Notes: generated by a model from the letters alone, not told the origin. A stretch of 64,000 nucleotides of DNA from Mesorhizobium sp. M3A.F.Ca.ET.080.04.2.1 (GCF_003952525.1 NZ_CP034451.1:5184501-5248500), one strand, 5' to 3'. Numbered from the stretch's first letter, positions 7,560 through 16,626 are shown. Numbers and translations: made by a program.

Positions 7560-9050
7560 GTGACTCAGCCAGCAAGGGACATCGAGCCTTTTAGGGCGGA
7601 TGCTGGGGCTATCATTGCAGGCGCTCCTGTGGAGCTGCTGGTGGGCGGCAAATGGACAAGTGCAACCGGCGGCAATCGGTTTTATGTCGCCGATCCATCC
7701 AATGGGCGCACGATTGCATCTGTCGCAGACGGCGCAGTCACCGACGGCATCCGGGCAATCGATGCTGCGGAGGCCTCTGCGACGATGTGGAGGCAAACAC
7801 CCTCACGCCAGCGATCGGACATCCTGATGCGCTGCCATCAGCTCATGCTCGATCGTGCCGAAAGGCTGGCGCAACTGATATCGCTGGAGAACGGCAAGGC
7901 ACTCCCGGACGCTCGCGGCGAGGTGACCTATGCCGCAGAGTTCTTCCGTTGGTATGCTGAGGAAGGGGTGCGCACTTTCGGCGACATAGGCTATGCGCCG
8001 GGCGGCGCTAATCGAATCCTGGTTCAATACCAGCCGATTGGCATTGCCGTGCTCGTCACGCCCTGGAATTTTCCTGCTGCCATGGCGACCCGCAAGATCG
8101 CCCCGGCGCTCGCGGCCGGTTGCACGTGCGTCCTGAAGCCGGCGGCTGAGACGCCGCTGACCGCGTTGACGATCGGCGCGATCCTCATGGAAGCCGGTCT
8201 GCCCGAAGGTGTCGTCAACATCGTGACGACCACGGCCGCAGGGCCTGTGGTGAGCGCGATGCTGCACGACAGTCGGGTGCGTAAACTGTCATTCACGGGT
8301 TCGACCGCCGTTGGCCGCATCCTGCTGCGCGAGGCCGCCAACCGGGTCATCAGTTGCTCGATGGAACTCGGTGGCAACGCTCCTTTCATCGTGTTCGATG
8401 ATGCGAATCTCGAGGATGCCGTCGCCGGCGCCATGGTCGCCAAAATGCGCAACGGCGGAGAAGCCTGCACCGCGGCAAACCGCTTCTATGTGCAGCGCGG
8501 CATCTACGATGCTTTTGTCCGCCGGCTTACCGAGGAAATGTCGTCACTTTCAGTGGGGCCGGGTCTTCACGCGACGACCCAACTCGGGCCGCTTATTACA
8601 GCGACCGCGGTGGAGAAGGTCGATCGCTTGCTGAAGGATGCCGTTGCCCGCGGGGCGCGTATCGAAACGGGCGGTAAACCGCGGTCTGGCGTGGGCTTCT
8701 TCTATCCTCCTACAGTGCTTGCTGACGTATCTCACGATTCCGATATTGCGAGGGAGGAGATCTTTGGACCGGTCGCAGCGGTATCGCCCTTCGATACGGA
8801 AGACGAGGCTGTACGGCTAGCGAACGAAACCGAGTATGGCCTCGTATCCTACGTCTTCAGTGGTGATCTCAGGCGCGCCCTGAGTGTCGCCGAACGTATC
8901 GAAAGTGGGATGGTCGGCATCAATCGCGGCGTAGTCTCAGACCCGGCAGCGCCGTTTGGAGGGATGAAGCAGAGCGGGCTCGGCCGGGAGGGAGGGCATC
9001 ATGGCCTGCTTGAATATCTCCAACCAAAATACATCGCGACCAACTGGTAA
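7560..9050 (+). CDS. NAD(P)-dependent aldehyde dehydrogenase, succinate-semialdehyde (GabD) type
   Basis: Full-length ALDH of 496 residues. Cofactor site TPWNFPAAMATRKIAPALAAG and FTGSTAVG; general base Glu269 in MELGGNAPF; nucleophile Cys303 in GGEACTAANRF; EEIFGPV motif near the C terminus. The pattern fits the GabD subfamily, which oxidises succinate semialdehyde and similar omega-semialdehydes to acids. GTG start at 7560 follows GAGAGG. Probably finishes oxidation of the aldehyde made by the FAD oxidase at 5186-6517. Its promoter and first codons are the parent of the decayed copy near 1396-1530. Confidence 0.9.
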   Translation: MTQPARDIEPFRADAGAIIAGAPVELLVGGKWTSATGGNRFYVADPSNGRTIASVADGAVTDGIRAIDAAEASATMWRQTPSRQRSDILMRCHQLMLDRAERLAQLISLENGKALPDARGEVTYAAEFFRWYAEEGVRTFGDIGYAPGGANRILVQYQPIGIAVLVTPWNFPAAMATRKIAPALAAGCTCVLKPAAETPLTALTIGAILMEAGLPEGVVNIVTTTAAGPVVSAMLHDSRVRKLSFTGSTAVGRILLREAANRVISCSMELGGNAPFIVFDDANLEDAVAGAMVAKMRNGGEACTAANRFYVQRGIYDAFVRRLTEEMSSLSVGPGLHATTQLGPLITATAVEKVDRLLKDAVARGARIETGGKPRSGVGFFYPPTVLADVSHDSDIAREEIFGPVAAVSPFDTEDEAVRLANETEYGLVSYVFSGDLRRALSVAERIESGMVGINRGVVSDPAAPFGGMKQSGLGREGGHHGLLEYLQPKYIATNW

Positions 9051-9439
9051 CGACATGACCAGACCCGGCAACCGGGATCGAAAGCGGCCGGCACTGCGCT
9101 CACGTATGGCAAGTTTGCGAGCAAAACGGCCCCAAAATTCCGCCGCCTGACAGAAAAACTGCAAGTAGGAGAAAATTGTCCAGGCGACGGCTCAGACATG
9201 GGAACTGCCAAGTCGGGAGCTATATATGGATTTGGCGAACCGGCGATCGAGGTAGCTCTTGCACGATCGGCCAGTCGGGCTGGAGTAAGTCGTGTTGATC
9301 TAAACCGGCTTCTACACTGAGCGAACGGGCGCTGCCCAAGACGAAGTAAAAGTGCCACCGATTTTCCAATTGGAGCATCGATGGGAAAGGTTATCGAAAG
9401 CGGCATCACCGCCATAAAAAGCAAGGGAGGATTTGCAAA
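9051..9439. other. Intergenic region between aldehyde dehydrogenase and Liv-type operon
   Basis: No convincing gene. A small GC stem CCCGG-CAA-CCGGG at 9064-9076 may help end transcription of the aldehyde dehydrogenase gene. The right end carries the ribosome-binding site GGGAGGA for the gene at 9440. I see no clear operator. Confidence 0.4.
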
Positions 9440-10711
9440 ATGGCTCCAATCGATCGTTCTTTCTCGCGCCGTCGGTTCCTTGGCGGCAGCGCCATGGCCG
9501 TCACGGCCGGTGCTCTCGGCATGCCGTTCGTGCGAACGGCGCGCGCCCAAGCGGCGACCTTCAAGGCGGGCGTGATCACCTCGCTCTCGGGCGAGAACAT
9601 CCTCGGCGGCAACCTGACCAAACAGGGCTATGACCTTTGGGCGGATGCGATCAACGCCAAGGGCGGCGTGGAGGTAGCTGGTGACCGCTTCAAGGTCGAG
9701 ATGTTCTACGGCGACGACCAGAGCAGCCCGGCGACGGGTGCAGACGCCGCCGAGCGGCTGATCGTGCAAAACGGGGTCGACGTGCTGTTCGGTCCCTATA
9801 CCAGCGGCTCGACCATTGCCGTACAGCCGATCTGTCAGAAGTACCAGGTGCCGATGATCTCCGGTTCGGCCGAATCGCCCAACGTCTGGAAGGCGAAGCC
9901 TGAGTTCAATTTCGGCATTATCCCGGCGGTCGATACGACTTCGGGCCTGTCGCTGGGCGTGCTGGCGAAGCTTTCCAAACCGGCCGCGAAGACTGTTGCT
10001 GTGATCAGCGTCAACGAGCCGTTCTCGAAGGAGACGGGCGAAGGTTTTCGCGACGGCGCCAAGGCCGCCGGCCTCGAACTGGCCACCTACGAGCTGGTGC
10101 CGCCGGAAGGGGACCTCACGCCGATCATCTCCAAGATCGCGGCGCTCAACCCCGACATCGTCGCTGTCGGTGGCCATGAGGAGGTTCTGATCAATGTGGT
10201 CAAGACCTCGAAGTCGCTGAACTACCGGCCGAAGGCGCTGATCATGCACTACGGTATCACCAATCCGGCCTTCGCCCAGGCGCTCGGCGCCGATGCCGAC
10301 GGCACGACGGGCGTGGTGGTCTGGCTGCCTACAGTGGCCTACAAGGACGACGTATTCGGCACGGCCAAGGACTTCGCCCAGATGGCGCAGAAGAAACTGG
10401 GAGGCGAGCCGGACTACACGGCCGCCGCCTGCGCGGCCAGCGGTCTGGTGCTGGGCGATGCGCTGAAGCGCTTGGGCAAGAAGCCGGCGCTGACGCCCGA
10501 GAACCGAGTGGCGTTGAAGGATGCCATCGCCGAAACCGACATCCAAACTTTCTACGGGCCGATCAAGTTCGAGAAGGACGGCCCGCATTACCACGACAAC
10601 ATCCAGCCCGTGCCGGTCCTGGTCCAGATCCAGGGCGGCAAGACTGTCGCGGTCGGGCCGAAGGAGGCCGCGGCAGCCGACTACATCTACCCACTGCCGG
10701 CCTGGAAATAG
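9440..10711 (+). CDS. Branched-chain amino acid/amide-type ABC binding protein (LivK-like)
   Basis: Periplasmic binding protein of 423 residues, Peripla_BP_6 family. A twin-arginine type signal (SRRRFLGGSAMAVTAGALG, ending near ARA at residue 36) indicates export after folding. The mature part starts AATFKAGVITSLSG and contains GPYTSGSTIAVQPI, the ligand-site pattern. GGGAGGA lies upstream of ATG 9440. It is the first gene of a standard five-gene HAAT operon; the substrate could be a branched-chain or other amino acid, an amide, or an aromatic acid, and the sequence does not settle it. Confidence 0.92.
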   Translation: MAPIDRSFSRRRFLGGSAMAVTAGALGMPFVRTARAQAATFKAGVITSLSGENILGGNLTKQGYDLWADAINAKGGVEVAGDRFKVEMFYGDDQSSPATGADAAERLIVQNGVDVLFGPYTSGSTIAVQPICQKYQVPMISGSAESPNVWKAKPEFNFGIIPAVDTTSGLSLGVLAKLSKPAAKTVAVISVNEPFSKETGEGFRDGAKAAGLELATYELVPPEGDLTPIISKIAALNPDIVAVGGHEEVLINVVKTSKSLNYRPKALIMHYGITNPAFAQALGADADGTTGVVVWLPTVAYKDDVFGTAKDFAQMAQKKLGGEPDYTAAACAASGLVLGDALKRLGKKPALTPENRVALKDAIAETDIQTFYGPIKFEKDGPHYHDNIQPVPVLVQIQGGKTVAVGPKEAAAADYIYPLPAWK

Positions 10712-10720
10712 GCGTGCACG

Positions 10721-10755
10721 GGCAGATGCGGACGGTTTTGCCGCCCGCATCTGCC
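10721..10755 (+). terminator. Intercistronic stem-loop after LivK-like gene
   Basis: Perfect 11-bp inverted repeat GGCAGATGCGG / CCGCATCTGCC with a 13-base loop, 10 bases after the binding-protein stop and 115 bases before the LivH-like gene. No U-run follows, so it is better read as an mRNA-stabilising or attenuating hairpin than a full terminator. Confidence 0.6.
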
Positions 10756-10869
10756 GATGGGTGCGGCACCGGTGCGCATAGCTGTAGAACGATGGACCGT
10801 TCCGCTTTGCCCATCCGGGCTTGCCGGAATATCCGCCTTCCCGTTGCTTGACGAAAAACGGATGTCGCC

Positions 10870-11742
10870 TTGGATCTTTTTCTCCAGACCTTGCTGAATG
10901 GCCTCCTGATCGGCGGTGTCATCGCCACCTTTACCATCGCCTTCCAGCTCGCCTTCGGGGTGTTGCACGTCATCGACTTCGCGGTCGGCGGCTGGGTCGT
11001 GCTGGGCGGCTATCTCGGCTACTACATCACCGCGTGGCTCGGGCTCGACGGCTTCCTCGCGATCCCGCTGGCGTTCGTTCTTTTCGGCGCCCTCGGTTAT
11101 CTGATCGGCCCGGTGCTTTACAATGTTCGTAACAGCCGCACGGCGCGGCCGGAGTTGATGGCCCTGGCGCTCAGCTTCGGCTTGTTCACGCTACTGCGCG
11201 GCGGCATGCTGACCGCGTGGGGCTTCAACACCCGCAACGTCACAACCGCGCTGAGCGGCGAAAGTCTGGCGATCGGCCCGGTCACGGTTCCGTTGATCCG
11301 GGTTGTGGCAGCGGTGTTCGCCGCGGCGATCGCCGGCGGGCTCTTCCTGTTTCTTTATCGCACCCGCTACGGACTGGCGATCCGCGCAACTGCCGAGAAC
11401 CGGCACAATGCCGCACTGATGGGTGTCAACATCGGACGACTGAGCGCCAATGTCTATGGCCTCTATGCCGGCATCACCGCCATGGCCGGGGTCTTGATGG
11501 GGGCGATCTACTCGGTCAATCCGGAGGTCGGCTTGCGCTACACGCTGTTTGCCTTCTTCGTAGCCGTTCTTGCCGGTCTGGGTTCTGTCGAGGGCGCGCT
11601 GGTGGCGGCCCTTTTGCTAGGCGTCATCGAAGCTTTCGTCTCGACCTATGTCGGCGCCAGCTATTCGCTGCTGGCGATCTTTACCACGCTGTTTCTAGTT
11701 CTTTTGATATCCCCGCGTGGGATCCTGCGGCGGGGGCTCTGA
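10870..11742 (+). CDS. Branched-chain amino acid-type ABC permease (LivH-like)
   Basis: Hydrophobic protein of 290 residues with about eight membrane segments. Contains FGVLHVIDFAVGGWV near the N terminus and RATAENRHNAALMGVN, the LivH cytoplasmic loop that contacts the ATPases. Start taken as TTG 10870 giving MDLFLQTLLNGLLIGG, a normal LivH N terminus; the nearby ATG at 10862 is in another frame. The rare start codon and the hairpin upstream would both lower its expression relative to the binding protein. Confidence 0.88.
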   Translation: MDLFLQTLLNGLLIGGVIATFTIAFQLAFGVLHVIDFAVGGWVVLGGYLGYYITAWLGLDGFLAIPLAFVLFGALGYLIGPVLYNVRNSRTARPELMALALSFGLFTLLRGGMLTAWGFNTRNVTTALSGESLAIGPVTVPLIRVVAAVFAAAIAGGLFLFLYRTRYGLAIRATAENRHNAALMGVNIGRLSANVYGLYAGITAMAGVLMGAIYSVNPEVGLRYTLFAFFVAVLAGLGSVEGALVAALLLGVIEAFVSTYVGASYSLLAIFTTLFLVLLISPRGILRRGL

Positions 11743-11743
11743 C

Positions 11744-12736
11744 ATGGCGCTGCTACCGACAAACGCGCAATGGCGAGGCCTCGTTCTCCTCGCCATCATC
11801 ATCGTCGTGCTAGGCGCCCTGCCATGGACGGTGAACAATTACTGGCTGCGCATCGCCACAGGCGCGCTGATGTGGGCGGGGCTCGCTTGCTCATGGAATA
11901 TGCTGGGCGGATATGCCGGCTACATCAATTTCGGCCAGTCGGCCTTTTTCGGTCTTGGCGCCTATGTAACCGCGTTCCTGATGGGCGATCCTTTCGGGTT
12001 GCCTTTCTCAGCTACCATTCCCGCCGGCATGGTGGTGACCGCATTGTGCGCGGTCATCATCGGCGCACCGACACTGAGGCTGCGTGGCGCCTACTTCGCC
12101 ATCGCCACCTGGGCTTTTGCCGAGGTGCTGATCCAGTTCGCTTCGGCAATGGATTTCACCGGCGGCATCGGTGGTATCGGACTGCCTCCATATCTCAACG
12201 AACGCTTCTTCTATTTCGCTATGGTCGGGACCGCCGTGCTGACGTACTTCCTCACCTGGGCGCTGTTCGAGCGTTCGCGCTTCGGGCTGAAGGTGAAGGC
12301 GCTACGCGACCACGAGCCAGCGGCAGAGGCGATGGGCATCAACACGGCCCTGGTCAAGCTGCAGACTTTCGTGCTCAGCGCTGTCACGGCGTCCGTCTTC
12401 GGCGCCATCTTTGCTTACTGGGTTACCTTCATCAATCCGAAGTCCGTTTTCGGCGGCGACATCACCGACCAGATGGTAGTGATGGTGCTGCTGGGCGGCC
12501 TGGGCACGCTGTGGGGACCGGCCATCGGCGGCGTCGCATTGTTCGTCGTCAACCGGCTGATTTGGATGTATTGGGGCGACACCGCCTTCTACATCGCCAT
12601 CCTCGGCACCGCCATCGTCTTGGTGGTGCTGTTTCTGCCCAACGGCATCGCCGGGCTGTTCGCAAGGCGCAAGAACGACGCGCTGGACAAAGTCCTGGAC
12701 AAGCTGATCGGCAGCGGTGAGGGAGGTCACCCATGA
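11744..12736 (+). CDS. Branched-chain amino acid-type ABC permease (LivM-like)
   Basis: Second permease of the HAAT system, 330 residues, about nine to ten membrane segments. GYAGYINFGQSAFFGLGAY and RALRDHEPAAEAMGIN (quoted in part RDHEPAAEAMGIN) are classic LivM motifs. ATG 11744 overlaps the region just after the LivH stop (TGACATG), so the two are coupled. Its C terminus runs into the LivG start by 4 bases. Confidence 0.9.
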   Translation: MALLPTNAQWRGLVLLAIIIVVLGALPWTVNNYWLRIATGALMWAGLACSWNMLGGYAGYINFGQSAFFGLGAYVTAFLMGDPFGLPFSATIPAGMVVTALCAVIIGAPTLRLRGAYFAIATWAFAEVLIQFASAMDFTGGIGGIGLPPYLNERFFYFAMVGTAVLTYFLTWALFERSRFGLKVKALRDHEPAAEAMGINTALVKLQTFVLSAVTASVFGAIFAYWVTFINPKSVFGGDITDQMVVMVLLGGLGTLWGPAIGGVALFVVNRLIWMYWGDTAFYIAILGTAIVLVVLFLPNGIAGLFARRKNDALDKVLDKLIGSGEGGHP

Positions 12737-13470
12737 GCGGCGGGATGCAGTCGGCAGCCGATCCGATCCTGAGCGTGCGCGGGCTCTTTAAGCATTTCGG
12801 CGGCATCAAGGCCGCCAACGGCGTCGAACTGGCGGTCGGGCGGCACGAGATTGCCGGGCTCATCGGCCCCAATGGCTGCGGAAAATCGACCCTGTTCAGC
12901 CTCGTTTCCGGCACGATCATGCCGGACAAGGGCGAGATCTGCTTCGACGGCCATGCCGTCGCCGGAATGAGCGCGCACAGAGTCGCCCGGCTCGGCCTGG
13001 CCCGTACCTTCCAGATCCCGGCCCTTTTCGACAATATGACGGTGACCGAGAACCTTCTTGCGGCGGCGGCGGAAGGTCACTGGCAGGGCGCACACGAGCG
13101 CGCGGCCGAGACACTTACCCTCCTCAAGCTCGAGCATGTCGCCGACAACCGCGCCTCGGACCTGTCCGGCGGTCAGCAGAAGCTGCTGGAATTTGGTCGC
13201 GCCGTCATGCGGCAAGCATCGCTGATCCTGCTCGACGAGGTAACGGCAGGCGTCCACCCCAACATCCGGAAGATCATCCTGGAAGCGATTGCCCGGCTGC
13301 GCAAACAGGGCGTGTCCTTCCTCGTCATCGAACATGACATGGAGATGGTTCGCAACGTCTGCGATCGAATCATCGTCATGGATTCGGGACGGGTGGTAAC
13401 CAGCGGCGCCTTCGAGGACATCGTGCGCAATTCTGAAGTCATGCAGACCTACCTGGGACGCCCGCAATGA
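12733..13470 (+). CDS. Branched-chain amino acid-type ABC ATPase (LivG-like)
   Basis: ATPase of 245 residues. Walker A GPNGCGKST, signature LSGGQQKLLEFGRAVM and Walker B LILLDEVTAGVHPN. In the Walker B region a valine replaces the usual proline after Asp-Glu, a tolerated change; the catalytic Glu and switch His (VIEHDMEMV) are intact. Start ATG 12733 overlaps the LivM stop, and its own end overlaps LivF by 4 bases, indicating tight translational coupling. Confidence 0.92.
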   Translation: MSGGMQSAADPILSVRGLFKHFGGIKAANGVELAVGRHEIAGLIGPNGCGKSTLFSLVSGTIMPDKGEICFDGHAVAGMSAHRVARLGLARTFQIPALFDNMTVTENLLAAAAEGHWQGAHERAAETLTLLKLEHVADNRASDLSGGQQKLLEFGRAVMRQASLILLDEVTAGVHPNIRKIILEAIARLRKQGVSFLVIEHDMEMVRNVCDRIIVMDSGRVVTSGAFEDIVRNSEVMQTYLGRPQ

Positions 13471-14180
13471 GCACGCTGGCCTCCGAGAACATCGTCACCG
13501 GCTACGGCAAACAGGAGATCGTTCATGGTATCTCGTTAACGGCCGAGCTCGGAAAAATCACTTGCATCTTCGGGCCGAACGGCTGCGGCAAATCCACCTT
13601 GCTGAAGGCCATCGCCGGAGCGCTGCCGGTGTGGAACGGCGCCGCCCGCCTTGGCGAGACCGTGCTGTCCAATCTGCCCGTGCACGAGGTGGTACGGCAG
13701 GGGCTGGTGCTGATGCCGCAGGGCGGTGGCGTGTTCCCGCGCCTGACGGTGATGGAGAACCTGCGCATGGGCGGTTACGCTATCGCCGACAAGCGGCTGG
13801 TGGAAAGGCGCATTGAGACATTGATCGACCAGTATCCGTCGCTGGCCAGGCGGCGCAAAACGGCGGCGGGCGCGTTGTCGGGCGGCGAGCAGGCGATGCT
13901 GTCGCTGGCCCGCGCACTGGTTTCGGAGCCACGCTTTATCCTGCTCGACGAGCCTTCCGCCGGCCTATCACCGGCCATGGTGATCGAGACGCTGGAGCGC
14001 ATCACGACGCTGACGAAGCAAGGCATCGGCATATTGATGGTCGAGCAGAACATCCGTGAAGCCATGCCGATCGCAGATAAGCTCTACATCTTGGCCGCCG
14101 GCTCGAAACGCTTCGAGGGCAGCCCGCAAGACGTCCGCGACGACCGTCAGATCATGGACATTTACATGGGTGGAGTCTGA
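13467..14180 (+). CDS. Branched-chain amino acid-type ABC ATPase (LivF-like)
   Basis: ATPase of 237 residues, partner of LivG in the heterodimeric motor. Walker A GPNGCGKST, LivF-type VLMPQGGGVFPRLTVMENL, signature LSGGEQAMLSLARALV, Walker B FILLDEPSAGLSP and the switch region MVEQNIREA, where Gln replaces His as is normal for LivF. ATG 13467 overlaps the LivG stop (ATGA). Last gene of the operon. Confidence 0.92.
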   Translation: MSTLASENIVTGYGKQEIVHGISLTAELGKITCIFGPNGCGKSTLLKAIAGALPVWNGAARLGETVLSNLPVHEVVRQGLVLMPQGGGVFPRLTVMENLRMGGYAIADKRLVERRIETLIDQYPSLARRRKTAAGALSGGEQAMLSLARALVSEPRFILLDEPSAGLSPAMVIETLERITTLTKQGIGILMVEQNIREAMPIADKLYILAAGSKRFEGSPQDVRDDRQIMDIYMGGV

Positions 14181-14304
14181 AGCCTCTAAGCTGACGCCTT
14201 CTTGCCAGTCGTCTACGAATGCTGCCGGCTTGCCCGAGCAACACGCACAAGGTCTGTCCGCCCTCGTATTGACCGGCCCCACGCCGCCTCTTGCCTCGTC
14301 CGTA

Positions 14305-14544
14305 TTACAGTTCAGATTCTTCCTGTAGGCCGGGACGGGGCGAGGGCAAGGTTGAAGTCGTCGGCAGATGCGGATGGGTGTTGCAGGTCGAGGCAGTCGT
14401 ATTCTGATCGGCTGGCAAGATCACGACCATTCGCGCGTGGCGCCTCGGGAAGAGCGGCCTTCCGGCTACCAAGAAGATGAGGGCGAGACCGCATATCACC
14501 AAGATTGCGGCGAACGTGTTTGCAATTATCTCGCCAAATTGCAT
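14305..14544 (-). CDS. Small single-pass membrane protein, hypothetical
   Basis: 79 residues with one clear hydrophobic helix near residues 8-26 (NTFAAILVICGLALIFLVAG, quoted at the limit) and a hydrophilic, Pro/Thr-rich tail predicted outside or inside by charge alone. I do not recognise a family. What raises it above a chance frame is a promoter-like element on the same strand (14600-14627) with the same spacing as the sigma-factor promoter, placing the start site about 50 bases before the ATG. Purine-rich GAGAGAGA lies upstream of the ATG. It is probably a member of the ECF regulon and divergent from the sigma gene. Confidence 0.5.
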   Translation of the reverse strand: MQFGEIIANTFAAILVICGLALIFLVAGRPLFPRRHARMVVILPADQNTTASTCNTHPHLPTTSTLPSPRPGLQEESEL

Positions 14545-14599
14545 TCGCGATCTCTCTCGCTATCGATCCTTGCCGTTCGGGTGAATCCCGGCTCCTTAT

Positions 14600-14627
14600 G
14601 ATACCCTTGAGCAAGGGACTCTATTCC
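14600..14627 (-). promoter_or_regulatory. Candidate ECF promoter, leftward
   Basis: On the minus strand GGAATA (14627-14622), 16-base spacer, then GGTATC (14605-14600). Same layout as the promoters at 14686-14713 and 18791-18818. It would drive the small membrane protein at 14305-14544. Confidence 0.55.
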
Positions 14628-14685
14628 GCAGTCCTTTGCCGATGAGGCCTGCCCGCCCTCCAAAAAAAGAATTTCGCTGTCGTCT

Positions 14686-14713
14686 GGAATAGTTTCCGAC
14701 CGGCCTTGGTAAA
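14686..14713 (+). promoter_or_regulatory. Candidate ECF autoregulatory promoter, rightward
   Basis: GGAATA (14686-14691), 16-base spacer, GGTAAA (14708-14713), about 230 bases before the sigma ATG. The surrounding block GGAATAGTTTCCG...CTTGGTA recurs on the other strand at 18791-18818. A GGAATA -35 is typical of rhizobial ECF sigma factors (ECF26-like group, from memory). Confidence 0.6.
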
Positions 14714-14940
14714 TGGTGCAAGGAGGGTGAGCCCGACGTGGAAGCGTTTCGAGGCCATGTCGGAACCAGGGAGCGGCGCAAGCAACTGACGATGCATGGC
14801 TCTCAGTTCTTGCAGTCGGGAGGAGTACGCTCCCATCCGGCCCAGCGGTTGCCTGTCCCTGTCCTTGACCGCTGGGCCGCGCGCTTTGGCGCGAGCGGGT
14901 TGGCTAGGGTGGCCCAAGGAGTAGAAACAGCTCTGGTGAT

Positions 14941-15474
14941 ATGAAAACGAAGTTGGACGTCATACCGTACCTGGAGGATCTTTGGCGTTACGGTCGCGTC
15001 CTGACCGGCAACGACTCTGAGGCGGATGATTTGGTTCAGGAGGCGCTTGTCCGCGCCCTGTCAATGGCCACCAGCTATGACAGTTCTCGCCCATTGCTGC
15101 CCTGGCTCGTTACGATCGTTCGCAACACGTTTCTCACACATGCTAGCCGGGCCCATGCCGAACGGCAGCGCCTAGCAACATTCGCGGATGTGTCCGAGTC
15201 AGCATTGCCGCCTGCGCAAGAGCATTCTGCGGAACTCTCCAATGTAAGAAAGGCTCTGGCGCGAATTCCGGCCGATCAAGCCGAGATACTGCATCTGGTC
15301 GGGGTACTCGGCTTCACCTATGCGGAAGCGGCCGAGCTGCTGGGCGTGCCGTCAGGAACGGTGATGTCCCGCCTGAGCCGCGCTCGCGCGGCGTTGAAGC
15401 AAAACCTGGAAAATACGGACGGCGGGTCTTCCCGTCATTTCAAGATCGTGGGAGGGCGCGATGTGGCCCACTGA
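14941..15474 (+). CDS. ECF-type RNA polymerase sigma factor
   Basis: 177 residues with sigma-70 region 2 (EADDLVQEALVRALSMATSYD, quoted in part DLVQEALVRAL; PLLPWLVTIVRNTFLTH) and region 4 (LHLVGVLGFTYAEAAELLGVPSGTVMSRLSRAR; quoted in part GVPSGTVMSRLSRAR) and no regions 1 or 3. It resembles rhizobial ECF sigmas paired with a membrane anti-sigma. The anti-sigma gene overlaps its last 14 bases. The promoter at 14686-14713 suggests autoregulation. An upstream frame (14738-14944, GTG start, ending in ATGA overlap with this start) may be a leader peptide, but its composition is unconvincing. Confidence 0.93.
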   Translation: MKTKLDVIPYLEDLWRYGRVLTGNDSEADDLVQEALVRALSMATSYDSSRPLLPWLVTIVRNTFLTHASRAHAERQRLATFADVSESALPPAQEHSAELSNVRKALARIPADQAEILHLVGVLGFTYAEAAELLGVPSGTVMSRLSRARAALKQNLENTDGGSSRHFKIVGGRDVAH

Positions 15475-16246
15475 TAAGATTTCCGAAGAGGATATCGGCC
15501 GCCTGCTGGACGGTGAGCTTTCGCAGTCGCAGAGATCCGACCTGCAAGCCCGGCTTGCACGAGAGCCGGAACTGGCGGCGGAGGTCTTTGCTCACGCACA
15601 GGCTATGGAGGCGTTGCGCGACTCCCAGCCGCGGCGGCTGTTCCCGCCCAGCGCGAGCGTGGAGAAGGCGAAGCGACTGGAAGGAGCGTTTCGCCGCAGG
15701 AAGGTGCTTAGCCTGCTCCGGCTTCAAGTCGCCGCGGTCGCGTTGGTGGCGATCGGCTGGTCGGCCAACTCGTTGACCGTGCCGCTTCGCCAGGGAGGCA
15801 AGACGGCTGACGAAACCTTCATCCTGGCCGCGAGGGACGCCTTGCGCGTCGCGCAGCTCAATGCAGGCCCGGAGAAAGGTGCCGAGCCGAAGCAGGACAA
15901 GATCGAACGGCTGGTTGGCGCCGTCAACGTCAGCATGCCGGCTCTTCCGTCTGTTTGGGTGGTCAAAGATGTCCAGGTGCAGCCCTGGAATGGTCAACAA
16001 AGCCTGGTTGTGACGGCTGACACACCAAGCGTCGGGCGCATCACCCTCGTCGCCGCCCCAATGAACGGCGAAGACGCAGTCCCGCCGACTCCGGCCACTG
16101 ACGGCCGCGTCCCAACGGTCTACTGGCAATCGGGGGGTACGGCCTACGCCTTGATGGGCTCGGCCGCTCCGGACAGGCTCGAAGTGGAAGCAAAGCAGAT
16201 CGAAGTCGCTACGCGGAGGAATGTTTCTCACAAGATAAGAGGTTGA
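15461..16246 (+). CDS. Membrane anti-sigma factor
   Basis: 261 residues. The N-terminal cytoplasmic segment ISEEDIGRLLDGELSQSQR and the helical region up to residue 85 form an anti-sigma domain that should hold the preceding sigma at the membrane. One transmembrane helix lies at about residues 86-104 (LQVAAVALVAIGWSANSL). The remaining 155 residues would be periplasmic and sense an envelope or oxidative signal. No zinc-binding HxxxCxxC motif is visible, so release is unlikely to be by thiol oxidation of a zinc site. The overlap with the sigma gene supports one-to-one expression. Confidence 0.9.
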   Translation: MWPTDKISEEDIGRLLDGELSQSQRSDLQARLAREPELAAEVFAHAQAMEALRDSQPRRLFPPSASVEKAKRLEGAFRRRKVLSLLRLQVAAVALVAIGWSANSLTVPLRQGGKTADETFILAARDALRVAQLNAGPEKGAEPKQDKIERLVGAVNVSMPALPSVWVVKDVQVQPWNGQQSLVVTADTPSVGRITLVAAPMNGEDAVPPTPATDGRVPTVYWQSGGTAYALMGSAAPDRLEVEAKQIEVATRRNVSHKIRG

Positions 16247-16353
16247 TCACCGCCCAGGATTGATAGCCGCATTCCGTCCGCGATCCGCCAGAGCCGCCCA
16301 CCGTTCCGGTCTAGCCGCTTCGCCTTCGGAGAGGATTCTAGAGAGACCTTACG

Positions 16354-16626
16354 ATGAACATTTTGCCTTTTGAGAGGAGATATTTTCCCTCCTCATGCCC
16401 GGTCTGCGCTGGAACGGCTTTGGAGGCCGAAATCACGTTCCGCAAGGTAGAGTTTCAGTGTGCTTCTTGCGGTGCCTTTGAAATCACCTCGGCGGCGCGA
16501 GCCGCCATGAAGGGACTCTCCCAGGAGAGTCGCGGGGTGTGGCTGGCGCAGGCGCGCCAACACGGTTCAGCGATACCGCTCGTAGCTTGCGCAAACGAGA
16601 CCTTGTCGCATGGGGCCGCGTTTTGA
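16354..16626 (+). CDS. Small protein with a zinc-ribbon-like CxxC pair, hypothetical
   Basis: 90 residues. Two knuckles, CPVC near residue 15 and CASC near residue 37, make a probable zinc ribbon; the rest is helical and basic. ATG 16354 follows AGAGAGA. It lies 107 bases after the anti-sigma gene on the same strand and may be co-transcribed in the ECF operon. Function unknown. Zinc ribbons of this size usually bind nucleic acid or protein, but nothing here says which. Confidence 0.6.
   Translation: MNILPFERRYFPSSCPVCAGTALEAEITFRKVEFQCASCGAFEITSAARAAMKGLSQESRGVWLAQARQHGSAIPLVACANETLSHGAAF

Noticed and set aside
8999..10750. Long open frame of 583 codons on the minus strand opposite the LivK-like gene
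   Set aside because: Antisense shadow of a clear binding-protein gene; Arg/His-rich, no family motif.
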